From: Lewinellaceae bacterium
GTDB lineage: Bacteria > Bacteroidota > Bacteroidia > Chitinophagales > Saprospiraceae
Direction: 5' to 3'
Length of the DNA stretch: 64,000 nt
Assembly (NCBI GenBank): GCA_020636025.1
Contig: JACJYQ010000005.1
Location: 186,001 to 250,000 of the forward strand
How positions within the stretch are numbered: position 1 is the stretch's first letter; each line of letters starts with the position of its first letter. Below are positions 18,583 to 29,300 of this stretch, piece after piece. The notes under the pieces are model-generated. The model did no database searches. It was not told where the DNA came from and was given only the letters and a program-made list of their open reading frames with translations. The position numbers and the translations under genes were made by a program.

Positions 18583-20460
18583 ATGAAAACTAAAATCACC
18601 ATCATAGTTCTTGGAATATGCTACCTGCTGGCATTCCATTACTTTGGTTTCTGGAAACATGCACTCTATGGAGGTGATTCCTGGGGCTACTATGTTCATT
18701 TGCCCTCTACGATTATTCATCATGATGTAGGTGATTATAGCATCTCTACTGAGTACAGGCGAAAATATAGCCCAATCAGTGTGGATCCGGTAGCTGAGAT
18801 GCATGTTTCTCCAATTGGCAAAAGGGTTGATAAATATCCATTGGGAGTTGCCATTCTGGAGTCTCCATTTTTTCTGATTGCACATGCGTACTGTTTGCTG
18901 AGCGGAATCCCTGCCGATGGATATTCCCCTCCATATATGTACTGCGTGGGCTTGTCGACATTGATTTATTCAATACTCGGGATTTGGATATTGATGCTGG
19001 CATTACAGCATTATTTTAGAAATGAGAACATCAGGATTGCGGTAGCTTTGGCGATTGGGCTTGGTACAAATCTATTCTACTCCAGCACCTACACCGTGGG
19101 CATGTCCCACCCATACCTGTTCTTTTTATATGCTCTTTTATTGCTGCTGGTGATTAGATTTTACAAGAATCCAGACAATAGGGGAGCCATTTTTATTGGT
19201 TCTACAGTAGGGTTTATTGCCTTAACGAGGTTCCCGGAATTAATCAGTGCATTAATTCCTTTGCTTTGGGGGGTAAATTCCTGGGCTGCCTGCAGGGAAA
19301 GGTTTGTATTTCTGAAAAAGCATGTATGGAAAATTGGCCTCACCCTATTGGCCTTCCTTGTTATGCTTATTCCCCAATCTTTATACTGGTATTTTGTTAG
19401 TGGGCAATTTTGGTATAATGGATATCAAGGCGAGCATTTTACCTGGACTGACCCTAAAATCCTGGACGGTTTGATTAATTATACCAACGGCTGGCTGGTG
19501 TACACACCTGTAATGTCGTTTGCTATTCTTGGGTTATTTTTTGTCAGAAAATATGCTGTTGATGCATTTTGGCCGACGATCAGTTTTCTGCTGATACATT
19601 GGTACATCATCTATTCGTGGTGGTGTTGGTACTATATTAACGGTTTTGGCTCCAGACCCATGATAGAAGTAATGCCATTGCTGTCATTCTCATTTGCAGC
19701 ATTCATCACCATGTTTTACAGACACAGTTGGTTTAAAATAACAGGGGTTTTATTGGCTGCATTTTTCATCTGGTTAAACATTTTTCAAACCTGGCAGATT
19801 TCTGAAGGGCTGTTATTGAGCGACTCCGCCAACAGAGCATATTACTGGTCAATTTTTGGAAGAACCAGCTCCAATGATGATGTCGCAATTGCGTTTTACT
19901 CCGACGAGACCCAACCCAATATACATCGCACAGGTATCGAGAAGTTATTAAATGGCCATCAGGACACCTTGTCATTGGTACAGATTCTGGCTGAAAATGA
20001 CATGGAAGATTCTACTGAAGTCCAATTTACGAATGAGGTCAAACACAGTGGCAAATTTGGCTACCGTTGTGATACAGAATACAGCTCAGGTTGCGCTTTC
20101 GATCCTGCCGCCGATCAAGTAATGGCTGGAGACTACTTGAGGATATCTGTTTTTGGCTATGTCCGCGCCTACGAAATGATGTATAAACATGACAATCAGG
20201 CTTCCCTGGTGGTACATGTGTACGGCGAAGACGGGAAAACCATAAAATACTCAAAACTCGCAGTGAGTTCCAGGATAAACAATCAGGATGGATCTATTTG
20301 GTTTACAGGCACTCCTGAAGTCTGGGGTGAAGCAAGCTATTTTGTAAAACTCCCCCAAGACCTCAAACCATCCGATCACATAAAGACCTATGTTTGGAAT
20401 CCGCAAAGTCAGAAACTATACATTGATGACATGAAGATAGAACTGTGGAGATATCAGTAA
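18583..20460 (+). CDS. Polytopic membrane protein, GT-C glycosyltransferase-like
   Basis: 625 aa with about ten to twelve hydrophobic segments in the first 420 residues and a hydrophilic beta-rich C-terminal domain of about 190 residues. The first loop carries GGDSWGYYVHLPS, an acidic motif placed like the catalytic Asp of GT-C fold enzymes such as dolichyl-phosphate-mannose transferases and ArnT. A role in transferring a sugar from a lipid carrier at the outer face of the inner membrane is plausible but unproven. It follows lysS by 18 bp, which more likely reflects transcriptional convenience than shared function. Confidence 0.55.
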   Translation: MKTKITIIVLGICYLLAFHYFGFWKHALYGGDSWGYYVHLPSTIIHHDVGDYSISTEYRRKYSPISVDPVAEMHVSPIGKRVDKYPLGVAILESPFFLIAHAYCLLSGIPADGYSPPYMYCVGLSTLIYSILGIWILMLALQHYFRNENIRIAVALAIGLGTNLFYSSTYTVGMSHPYLFFLYALLLLLVIRFYKNPDNRGAIFIGSTVGFIALTRFPELISALIPLLWGVNSWAACRERFVFLKKHVWKIGLTLLAFLVMLIPQSLYWYFVSGQFWYNGYQGEHFTWTDPKILDGLINYTNGWLVYTPVMSFAILGLFFVRKYAVDAFWPTISFLLIHWYIIYSWWCWYYINGFGSRPMIEVMPLLSFSFAAFITMFYRHSWFKITGVLLAAFFIWLNIFQTWQISEGLLLSDSANRAYYWSIFGRTSSNDDVAIAFYSDETQPNIHRTGIEKLLNGHQDTLSLVQILAENDMEDSTEVQFTNEVKHSGKFGYRCDTEYSSGCAFDPAADQVMAGDYLRISVFGYVRAYEMMYKHDNQASLVVHVYGEDGKTIKYSKLAVSSRINNQDGSIWFTGTPEVWGEASYFVKLPQDLKPSDHIKTYVWNPQSQKLYIDDMKIELWRYQ

Positions 20461-20500
20461 AATCAGTCTATTCTGTCTTTTAGTACCAAACAACCTTCTA

Positions 20501-21646
20501 TCAGCTACTGCGCAGTGCCTTTTCCAAATCCGCAATTAGATCATCAACATCTTCCACACCTACGCTGAGCCGTATTAATGAATCTGTAAGTCCTACTTTC
20601 AGGCGCTCCTCACGTGGAATACTGGCATGCGTCATGCTTGCAGGATGTCCGATGAGAGATTCCACTCCTCCAAGTGACTCGGCCAGACTAAACAGATGGG
20701 TGTTGCTCAAAACTGTAGTTGCACTTTCCAGCGAATTGTTTTTCAGGTCGAAAGAAACCATAGCGCCAAACATGCGCATTTGCTTTTTGGCTATCTCGTG
20801 GTTGCGGTGTGAAGCAAAGCCCGGCCAGTAAACCTTACCCACCTTTTCATGCGATGCCAGGTACTCTGCGATTTTAGCTGCATTTTCACAAGCGCGCTGA
20901 ACGCGCAGATGCAGGGTTTTTATACCTCGCAGAATGAGGAAACAGTCCTGTGGGCCGGGCACCGCACCACAGGCATTTTGAATGAACTTCAATCGTTCAG
21001 CCAGTGATTTATCCTTTACCACCAGGCAGCCGTGAACTACATCTGAATGGCCTCCCAGATATTTGGTAGCTGAGTGCAGCACAATATCGGCGCCCATATC
21101 CAGCGGGTTTTGCAGATATGGTGAAGCAAAAGTGTTATCCACGCAGATGAGCGCACCATGTTTACGGGCAATGGCACATATTGCGGCAATGTCCACAATA
21201 TTCAGCATGGGATTGGTAGGCGTTTCTATCCACACCAGCTTTGTATCTGGGCCTATTTCTTTCTCAAGATTCTGAGCATCGTACAAGTCTACAAATTTGC
21301 TCTTCAACCCCCATTGTCCCCAAACACGAACCATTTGTCTGTATGAGCCGCCGTACAGGTCATTTACGGCCACAATTTCATCTCCAGCCGACAACAATTT
21401 AATAACTGCATCCTGCGCCGCCAGTCCGGATGAAAAACAAATGGCATCTGTGCCATTTTCAAGGGCAGCAAGATTTGCTTCCAGAACAGATCGTGTAGGA
21501 TTCTGGGTTCTGGCATACTCGTATCCCTTGTGCTCACCCGGGGCTGTCTGGCAATATGTACTGGTTTGAAAGATTGGGGTCATGATGGCCCCGGTTGAAG
21601 GATCCGGCTCGATTCCGGCGTGAATGACTTTTGTGGCGAACTTCAT
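20501..21646 (-). CDS. metB: Cystathionine gamma-synthase / trans-sulfuration PLP enzyme
   Basis: 381 aa, full length for the Cys/Met metabolism PLP-dependent family. The PLP-binding Lys lies in SATKYLGGHSD (near residue 195). The N-terminal YxR motif that binds the cofactor phosphate of the adjacent subunit is YEYARTQNPTR. Other family marks are SSGLAAQDAV and DNTFASPYLQ. The family includes cystathionine gamma-synthase, cystathionine gamma-lyase and methionine gamma-lyase, which cannot be separated by eye; metB is the usual annotation. It is a single gene with its own promoter (21698-21729). No SAM riboswitch was recognised in its leader. Confidence 0.85.
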   Translation of the reverse strand: MKFATKVIHAGIEPDPSTGAIMTPIFQTSTYCQTAPGEHKGYEYARTQNPTRSVLEANLAALENGTDAICFSSGLAAQDAVIKLLSAGDEIVAVNDLYGGSYRQMVRVWGQWGLKSKFVDLYDAQNLEKEIGPDTKLVWIETPTNPMLNIVDIAAICAIARKHGALICVDNTFASPYLQNPLDMGADIVLHSATKYLGGHSDVVHGCLVVKDKSLAERLKFIQNACGAVPGPQDCFLILRGIKTLHLRVQRACENAAKIAEYLASHEKVGKVYWPGFASHRNHEIAKKQMRMFGAMVSFDLKNNSLESATTVLSNTHLFSLAESLGGVESLIGHPASMTHASIPREERLKVGLTDSLIRLSVGVEDVDDLIADLEKALRSS

Positions 21647-21697
21647 GTATTTGGTTAGATTTTTAATTCAAAACAAAGGCTCTTGTAAAAGAGTGCG

Positions 21698-21729
21698 CAA
21701 AGGTAATTGTTGATTGGCTTTCAACCCAA
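21698..21729 (-). promoter_or_regulatory. Promoter of the cystathionine gamma-synthase gene
   Basis: On the minus strand TACCTTTG (21698-21705) is preceded by TTG (21727-21729) with a 21-bp spacer; another TTG (21722-21724) would give 16 bp. Transcription would begin near 21691, about 45 nt before the start codon, too short a leader for a typical riboswitch. Confidence 0.7.
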
Positions 21730-21743
21730 TCCAATAAAGGGGC

Positions 21744-21782
21744 AAAAAGCGCCGGGAGTGTATTCGCTCCCGGCGCTTTTTT
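21744..21782. terminator. Bidirectional intrinsic terminator
   Basis: A perfect 11-bp GC-rich stem (21748-21758 with 21767-21777) has an 8-nt loop and is flanked by A-run and T-run. It works in either direction. It sits just upstream of the metB promoter, where no annotated gene ends, so it may insulate the promoter or end an antisense transcript. Confidence 0.85.
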
Positions 21783-22078
21783 CTTGAATACTCCTGATTC
21801 CCAAAAGGGTAAAACAGCCCAAAACAACACAATTACAAACCCGGAAACACCCCCGATTCTTGAGCAATTATTGAGGATAAAAATGCAATTCGGTAAAAAT
21901 TGGTGATTTGAGTTTTTTCACAAAGCACTAATAATCAATCATTTATAATTTTTAACTGCAAAAACCCTGAAAAATCAACCGGGCGACCATGCACTGTATT
22001 GTGTCCTGGGATACCCCTGCCTGTCGCGTGACCTTTGCCTATGTCAAACGGAACAAAAAAGTAAAAAAACATAGTCAC
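21783..22078. other. Leader region of the decapeptide-repeat gene
   Basis: About 300 bp of AT-rich sequence. An in-frame ATG at 21989 would extend the microprotein by 30 residues, but a -7-like GACCTTTG at 22030-22037 would start transcription after that codon and favours the ATG at 22079. No -33 element at the usual distance was found. Nothing else was recognised. Confidence 0.4.
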
Positions 22079-22231
22079 ATGAAAAGCTCACTCACTTTCC
22101 CAGGCAGTACCAAAAACACAGAGAATCAAATGGCCTCTAACATCACAGGTCTCGATTTGATTGGTGCATGTATTACCGGTTTGGATCTGATAGGTGCCCG
22201 TATTACCGGCCTCGACCTCATCGGTGCATAA
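22079..22231 (+). CDS. Microprotein with three ITGLDLIGA decapeptide repeats
   Basis: 50 aa from the ATG at 22079; an in-frame ATG at 21989 would give 80 aa. The chain is a 20-residue lead (MKSSLTFPGS and TKNTENQMAS) followed by exactly three 10-residue units: N-ITGLDLIGA, C-ITGLDLIGA, R-ITGLDLIGA, then stop. The DNA repeats differ at many positions, and apart from the first residue of each unit every difference is synonymous, so selection appears to hold the peptide sequence. The lead plus repeats resembles a multi-core precursor peptide or a small assembling beta repeat; neither is shown. I recognise no family. Two small unknown genes and two giant surface protein genes follow on the same strand. 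Confidence 0.65.
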   Translation: MKSSLTFPGSTKNTENQMASNITGLDLIGACITGLDLIGARITGLDLIGA

Positions 22232-22320
22232 AGTAGTGAGCAAGTGATCAAAACTAGGTTTTGAGCTGAATTGCCCCCCAGCAGCTCCGGGTCAAAACTA
22301 TCAACATAAATTCATATATT

Positions 22321-22785
22321 ATGGGAAATCTTTTATCAACAAAACTCCCAATCGGGAGTCCGGGTCGAGCCCCAATGCTTCGATCAGTATTCGAGTTGCG
22401 ACAGATTACCAAAGGCATGCAACAACTTAGTTGTGATGTGGTATTTGGTTCGCCGAGTGCCGATTGTCTGGGCACGGGGGTATGCAAAATTTCAGCTTTA
22501 GGTGTAATGCCAGGGATTAAGTCCGGGTCGCGTGATTGTGCGCGAGCTCCGGGTATACTGGCCCCAATTGATGGGGGTGCAGGTGTATCCATGGTATTCG
22601 CCCGCGAAATGATGTGCACCAAACTTCTGCGCAATCAATTTCGGAAAGGTGTATTGACCCTGGAAAGCTCATATCGCTTACCGGCTACGATAATATCTGC
22701 GCTGGCTCTCAGGATCAGAACCCTGAAGAAGGGAGAATATCGGGTAGAGGAAGTGGATGGCTTTATCAGGATCAATTTCAGATAA
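22321..22785 (+). CDS. Unrecognised small protein with conserved-looking Cys motif
   Basis: 154 aa, not recognised. Visible features are an N-terminal Gly/Pro-rich stretch, a central segment with paired Cys (FGSPSADCLGTGVCKIS), further Cys in SRDCARAP and MMCTKLL, and a C-terminal half of alternating hydrophobic residues ending GEYRVEEVDGFIRINFR, suggesting a beta-rich fold. No signal peptide or membrane segment is seen. A CxxxxxC pair could bind metal or form a disulfide. The start could also be an internal ATG at 22375 (MLRSVFELRQ). It lies 89 bp after the repeat microprotein gene and 66 bp before a secreted small protein. An overlapping antisense frame (22254-22634) is judged a shadow. Confidence 0.6.
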   Translation: MGNLLSTKLPIGSPGRAPMLRSVFELRQITKGMQQLSCDVVFGSPSADCLGTGVCKISALGVMPGIKSGSRDCARAPGILAPIDGGAGVSMVFAREMMCTKLLRNQFRKGVLTLESSYRLPATIISALALRIRTLKKGEYRVEEVDGFIRINFR

Positions 22786-22851
22786 AAAAACGAGGCTGAT
22801 TTGGTCTCACTTAAAGCAAATCCAATTCAAAATTTTTAAATCTAATTAATC

Positions 22852-23274
22852 ATGAGTGGACAGAACAATAGTGTATTCTCAAAAGGAATATTACTCACAC
22901 TGGTTTTCCTGCTTGCCTGCATGTGCATTAACAGAACTGAAGCCCAAACGATTCAACCTTATGTTAGTGCAGATCAGTACAACTGGAAATCTGGCGAAGA
23001 TGCAACAAGCCTGTTGCTGAGCCAGGTACAAATTTTAACTGAACAGTTGCCAGGGCTTGTTTCCGGCACTCCCATGCACGACAACACCTTGCGTAGGATA
23101 GCCTATTTCAAAGCCATTGTGGTCGAAATCAACAAAGGTGCCAGTATCGCCGAAGCACTTGATCTCGCAATCCCCGCAGCAGCAACATTAGGCTTTTCAA
23201 AAGAAGCCTCGTACACCCCGAGAATTACCCTGAAAGCGCTCCATACGGAGACACGCATTTTACTCACTAACTGA
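22852..23274 (+). CDS. Small secreted protein of unknown function
   Basis: 140 aa. A signal peptide of roughly 31 residues (hydrophobic ILLTLVFLLACMCI, ending near TEAQ) is followed by a helical domain of about 105 residues containing SADQYNWKSGEDATSLL, AYFKAIVVEINKG and AIPAAATLGFSKEASYTP. A Cys pair inside the signal (LLACMC) could also make it a lipoprotein. I recognise no family. It begins 66 bp after the Cys-motif gene and ends 113 bp before the giant surface protein, on the same strand, so it may be part of one transcription unit with them. Confidence 0.6.
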   Translation: MSGQNNSVFSKGILLTLVFLLACMCINRTEAQTIQPYVSADQYNWKSGEDATSLLLSQVQILTEQLPGLVSGTPMHDNTLRRIAYFKAIVVEINKGASIAEALDLAIPAAATLGFSKEASYTPRITLKALHTETRILLTN

Positions 23275-23387
23275 GTTAATCCGAACCTGGACGGTGGAAT
23301 TCAATTCCAACCAGGGGTTCACACATGAAGCATTTGGACAAGGATGGACACTCACGTTCATTAAATAACAATTTCAATATTCATCGC

Positions 23388-26300
23388 ATGAAAAAGAGCA
23401 ATAATAAACTAATAATTGCCCTGGTTTTCGTTTTTGCGTTTTTGACTGGAAATATCCAGGCCCAACAAAACGTAAACATGGCTGCCAACGGCACTACGGG
23501 AGGGAGTCCATTCTCCATTAATCCTCCCGGAACCTGTTTCTTCAATTTTTATGACAGTGGAGGACAAGGAGGAAACTACAACAACAGTGCAAATGCCAAT
23601 GTTACATTTCTTCCATTTGACAATACTACGCACAGAATCCAGGCAACCTTTACAACTTTTATGTTGGAGGTGGGATTTGATGCATTCTATATTTACAACA
23701 GTACCACCGTTGGGGTAAATCAGGTGCCAGGCCCTCAAGGCGCCACTTTTTCAGGCTTTCCAGCAGGAAACTGGCAGAATATCAGCCCGGGTACCATTAC
23801 AGCCAATACAGGTCTTGCCGCAGTTGGTGCAAACGCCGCTGAGGCATTGACTTTCCAATTCCGCTCAGACGGTTCTATCAGCTTCCCAGGGTGGTCAGCT
23901 GTGGTTCGTCAGGTTACCAAAACACCATGTACCGTAACCGCACCGGCAAACCAAAACCTCTTCACCGGGCTTGGCGCTACCGATTGTTTCGCAACTATGA
24001 CAACGGCATTGCCTATGGTTTCAGGTGGATGTGACCCTTCTTATGTATTGGTTTACCGAATCAATGGCGGTCCGCAAAATGCGGCCAATACCATGATCAA
24101 TGTACCTGTAGGTAACAATATAATTACCTGGGAATTGATCGACCCTTGTGGTGGAGCGATCATCGATTCTGACAATCAGATTGTAAATGTTACAGACAAC
24201 ACCAAGCCAAGTATAACTTGTCCGGGAAACATCACCTTCAACTTGCAAGGCGGACAGTGTGAAGCGTTTTACAGCTACGACGTTACTTCTTCCGACAACT
24301 GCCCATTTACACAAGTAGGCATTGTAAGTCACCCTATTGACTTCAACACAGGTCAGGCTGGGATTATGTTTGATTTGGTGAACCTGAGCGGCGAGTCCAT
24401 AACAGTTACTCAATTCGGCCCGTCGCTGGATGCCGGCTCATGGCCAATGGAGGTGTATTTCACCCATACGGCAACGACCTGGTTCGGAAACGATCAGGAT
24501 CCTGGCGCCTGGGTAAAAGCGGGAAGCTTTACAGCCGTTTCCAGCTCTCCGGCTGTTGGCACTCCAATTCCGGGTTTTGGCATTACCATTCCGGCCAATA
24601 GTTCTGTAGGTGTTTACCTCACAAGTACTGCTGGTGCGCCAATTAATTTCACTACTGGCTCCAGACAAGTGAGTGATGGAGTTATGCGTGTATCTTCTAA
24701 CCCTGGTGCAGGCCAGATATATCCATTTGCCGGTACCATCGTGAACCGCTCATACAATGGATTTGTACGCTATTCTACCACATTTGGACAGGCTCCAACC
24801 CAAATCAGCGGTATTCCTTCCGGAGAAGGATTCCCTATTGGTGTAACAACCAATGTATTCCAATGTGTAGATAACAGCGGTAATACAGCCACCTGTTCAT
24901 TCACAGTTACAGTATTTGAATATGGCAACCCTACCCAATCGCTCAAGTGCAATGACATCATTACCGTTGCGCTCGACGAAGGATGTACCGGACAAATCGG
25001 AGCTGATGACGCTCTGGAAGGTGGACCTTATGGTTGCTACGACAATTATGAAGTAAGAATTGACAGAACACTTCCGCTGGGCAATGGTCCCTGGGAGGCC
25101 CCAACCCTGTTTGCATCCGACGTGGGTAAAACGTACAGAATCCGCGTCCGCGATCCATTTACAGACAATAAATGCTACACAGATGTAAAAGTGATCGATG
25201 CCAAGCCACCGGTCCTTGATTGTTCGCCTGTTTCACCTATTACTGTTCCATGTAATTTCCCTCTGGATCCAAAGGTGTCTCAGAACACTACACTCAGTTT
25301 GAAATTCCCTGCGGAAGGACTTGCAGGAAACAATACTCTGCTTGATTTCCAGACGAAGCAATACACCTTCCCGGTTACCGTACCACAAGGTATGGTGGTA
25401 AATGATGTTGACTTTGTAGCAAAAATTACTGGTGATGCATTCTTCAATAATATTCAGATATTCCTGGAGAGCCCATCAGGTACAATCGTAACGTTGTGGA
25501 ATAAGTTGGGCGGATGCGCTCCTGCCCCAATCTGGGCCAGATTTGATGATGAAGGATCCGGTGTATTCGACTGCCCAACGTATACTACAGGTATAAATGC
25601 TCAAATACCACTGGGATTTGGGGTGCTATCCAGTTTTGATGGTGAACCTGCAAAAGGAACCTGGAAACTCCGCATCCTGGATGTAGATGGCTCCGGGGAT
25701 GTTTCAACCATTGAAATAGCCGATTTGATCATCAATATGTCTGGGGTTATCACCACAGGATTCCCTAATGGTCTTGTTCCGCTCAACAACAGTAACGTCT
25801 TCATGACGCCAAACCCGAACGTCTTCAACGTACCAGTTGGTCTTGATCCATGCGGACCTGCAACTCTGAGTTACTTCGACCAACCGTCAACCCAGACTTG
25901 CGCAAGCATTTACACAAAAATCATTACCAGACACTGGACTGCCACAGATCAGAGTGGAAATACAGCTACCTGTGATCAGATCATCAATGTACTAAGACCT
26001 ACATTGTTCGACATCACCCCACCACCGGATTATGATGGCATAGACGGTCCAGCATTCACATGCAATGATCCATACCCGACACCAGACTGGATTGTGAGCC
26101 AGGGGCTGCAGGGTTATCCATGGGCGTTCGGCATGCCAGGAGTATGTAACCTGAATGTAGGCTTTGTTGATACAAAATTGCCTATCTGTGACGGGTCATA
26201 CGATGTACTACGCGAGTGGACAGTAATTGATCCATGTATTTCCTGGGGTTCTATGCAGTACCAGCAGATCATCCATGTTCGGGATGATGTAGCTCCGGAA

Positions 26301-29300
26301 TTTGTAGACTGTCCGGTAGATATGATTGAGACTACAGATCCTTATACCTGCTGTGCAACATTTCAGTTTCCTGCCATTATTGTACAGGATCCAGGTGATT
26401 GTTCCAGAATTAACAACGTGTATGCGCTGGTAAAAGCAGAGGATCCGGCTACAGGTCTCCTGACTACCTTATATCATGTAAATGGATTCCTGAATAACTT
26501 CCCGGGCAACAACCCGAATTTCTCAGACACACTGGCAACTTTTGCCAACATGACTTGTGTTCCAACCGGTCACTATACAGTATGTTATTATGCAGAAGAT
26601 GATTGCGGCAACATAGGTACCTGTTCCTTTGAGCTTTGGGTTTCAGACTATGCTCCGCCACAACCTTCTTGTGATGAAACTACCATAGTTTCCATTGGAG
26701 TAGATGATCCGAATGACTGCTATTTCCCAAATCCAAATGGCTGCGAATTTGCCGGTATTACCTGGGTAAAAGCAATGACCTTTGATGATGGCTCTTACGA
26801 TCAGTGTAGCCCAATCAAGTTTACCATACGGAGAGCAGCGCCATACAGCGATTGTATCCAAAGCCTGGATCACGGTTTCTGTCCTGGAAACGCCAATGGC
26901 ATGAGTGAGTTTGACCTGGCAACAGCAGAATCTGATTCTATCAAATTCTATTGCTGTGAAGTTGGAACAACCTTACAGGTGATCCTGAGGGTATACCAAT
27001 TGGAGCCTGATGGTGTGACCATTTCTCTTTATCCTGATGGAACACCAATTTATAACGAGTGCACGGTTGACGTGACTGTTCAGGACAAGCTGAAGCCTGT
27101 TTGTCAACCGCCGTTTAATGTGACTGTGTCTTGTGAAACCTTTGATCCTTCACTTTGGGTATACGGAAAAGCAACAGCGTTTGACAATTGCTGCCTCGAT
27201 GCCAGTATGGAATACCAGGGACAGAAGGGCATGACGCACTCTGTTAATTATACACAGTTTGACTCAGTTTGCAATAAAGGAACCATTATCCGCACATTCA
27301 GGGTATTTGACTGCCATGGTCAGTCAAGTCAGTGTACACAGCGCATCGTAGTTAACTACGATCAGGATTATTACATCAAGTTCCCGAACGATGTTATCGT
27401 AACAGTATGTGATGGAAGCGGAGTTTACGGAGAACCAACCTTCTTTGGAGAAGATTGTGAATTGCTGGGTGTCACTTACGAAGACCAGGTATTTACAGTA
27501 GTTCCCGACGCTTGTTACAAGATTGAGCGTACCTGGAAAATCATTAACTGGTGTACTTATGATCCAAATTTGGGTTGCATCAATGTTCCCAACCCGAATC
27601 CGAATGCCATTACCAATCACGCTTCCAACTTACCAGGGCCGGTAGTATCTCCGATCCAGACATCAGGTGATCCATGGAAGTCAACGATTGTGAAGGTTAA
27701 ATCTACTGACCAGAGCGCTACCAATTACAGCATCTATTGGGATGCAAATGCAAACTGCTACACATACAAGCAGATCATTAAAGTGATTGACACGCACGCT
27801 CCGATCATTGATTGTCCGTCCGACACCCTTGAATTCTGCGATCTGAGTGCCAACAATGCACAATTATGGAATGAAAGTTATTGGTACGACGCAAGCATCC
27901 AGAGCCACGATTTGTGCGAAGGTGCTGTTGACCTGAGTGTTACATCTACTGATTTGTGCTCCGGAACAAACCTGAGTGTGCGATATCTGCTCTTCCTCGA
28001 TCTGGATGGAGATGGAAACATGGAAACCGTGGTGAACAGTGTGAATCCACCAGCACCCGGAACTGTGAATTACAACAACATCAACACACCGAATTTCACC
28101 GGTGGACAGGTGCGTGCCTTTGATGAGCGGCCAGTTTCTTCTACCCAGAAATACCGTTGGGCCCTGGAGAATACGACCAGTGGTACCGATCTGATATCCT
28201 CCGTTCGCTGGAATACTCAGGCGACGCCAAACAGCTACAGTGTACCGGAATTACCCTATGGTACGCACAAGATCAAGTGGTTTGTAAGTGACGGTTGTGG
28301 CAATGAAGCCGTTTGCGAATACACCTTTATAGTGAAGGACTGCAAAGGTCCATCTGTAACCTGTATCAATGGATTGAGCGCAAACATGGGCCCTAACGGA
28401 TCACTCATCGTATACGCCAGCGACTTCCTGGTACATGCAGAGGATAACTGCACACCAATGGATCTGTTGGAGTTTGGAATCCGTGTGTTGGGAACAGGTA
28501 ATGGCTTCCCGGTTGACGGAAATGGCAACCCGCTCATAAGCATTGAGTTAACCTGCAACGATTTGGGAACCGTACCGGTAGAGCTTTGGGGAATAGATGT
28601 GGCCGGAAACGCAGATTACTGTGAAACCTACATCATCGTAACCGACAACCTGGGTAACTGTACCAATGATATGGCTACTGTGTCCGGTTTGCTTAAGACT
28701 GAAATGGGTGACGGACTTGAAGAAAGTGATATCGAATTGTCAGGCCAACATCCTGCAGGCCCATCATTCGATTACTTCGATATGACAGATCAGTCAGGTT
28801 CATTTAGTTTCATACACGCCGTACCGGTGTTCTCAAACTATACCCTGATGCCTGCCAAGGACGACAACCCGCTCAATGGTGTAACTACTTATGATCTGGT
28901 ACTGATCAGCAAACACATCCTTGGAATAGAGCCTTTGGGTTCTCCGTACAAGATGATTGCAGCTGATGCCAACAAGTCTAATTCGATCACCACTTTCGAT
29001 ATTGTTGAGCTGCGTAAGCTGATCCTTGGTATCTATCAGGATCTGCCCGATAACACCAGCTGGCGTTTTGTGGACAAGAGCTTCCAGTTTGCCAATCCTG
29101 CCAATCCATTTGCCGCAGCTTTCCCGGAAAGCAAAACAGTGGCAGATGTTCAGGCCAACGCCATGGATGAAGATTTTGTAGCCATCAAGATCGGGGATGT
29201 AAACAACACCGTAGTGGCCAACTCCCTCATGAAGAGCGACGACCGCAGCTCAGGCACCCTGGTGTTTGATGTAAACGACAAGACGGTGAAGGCCGGCGAG

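Noticed and set aside
21647..21697. Possible SAM riboswitch in the metB leader
   Set aside because: The predicted transcript start leaves only about 45 nt before the start codon and no conserved riboswitch core was seen.
22254..22634. 126-codon minus-strand frame opposite the 154-aa gene
   Set aside because: Composition is Pro/Ser/Arg-rich without domain character. The plus frame has better codon variety, a beta-rich C-terminus and sits in line with same-strand neighbours.
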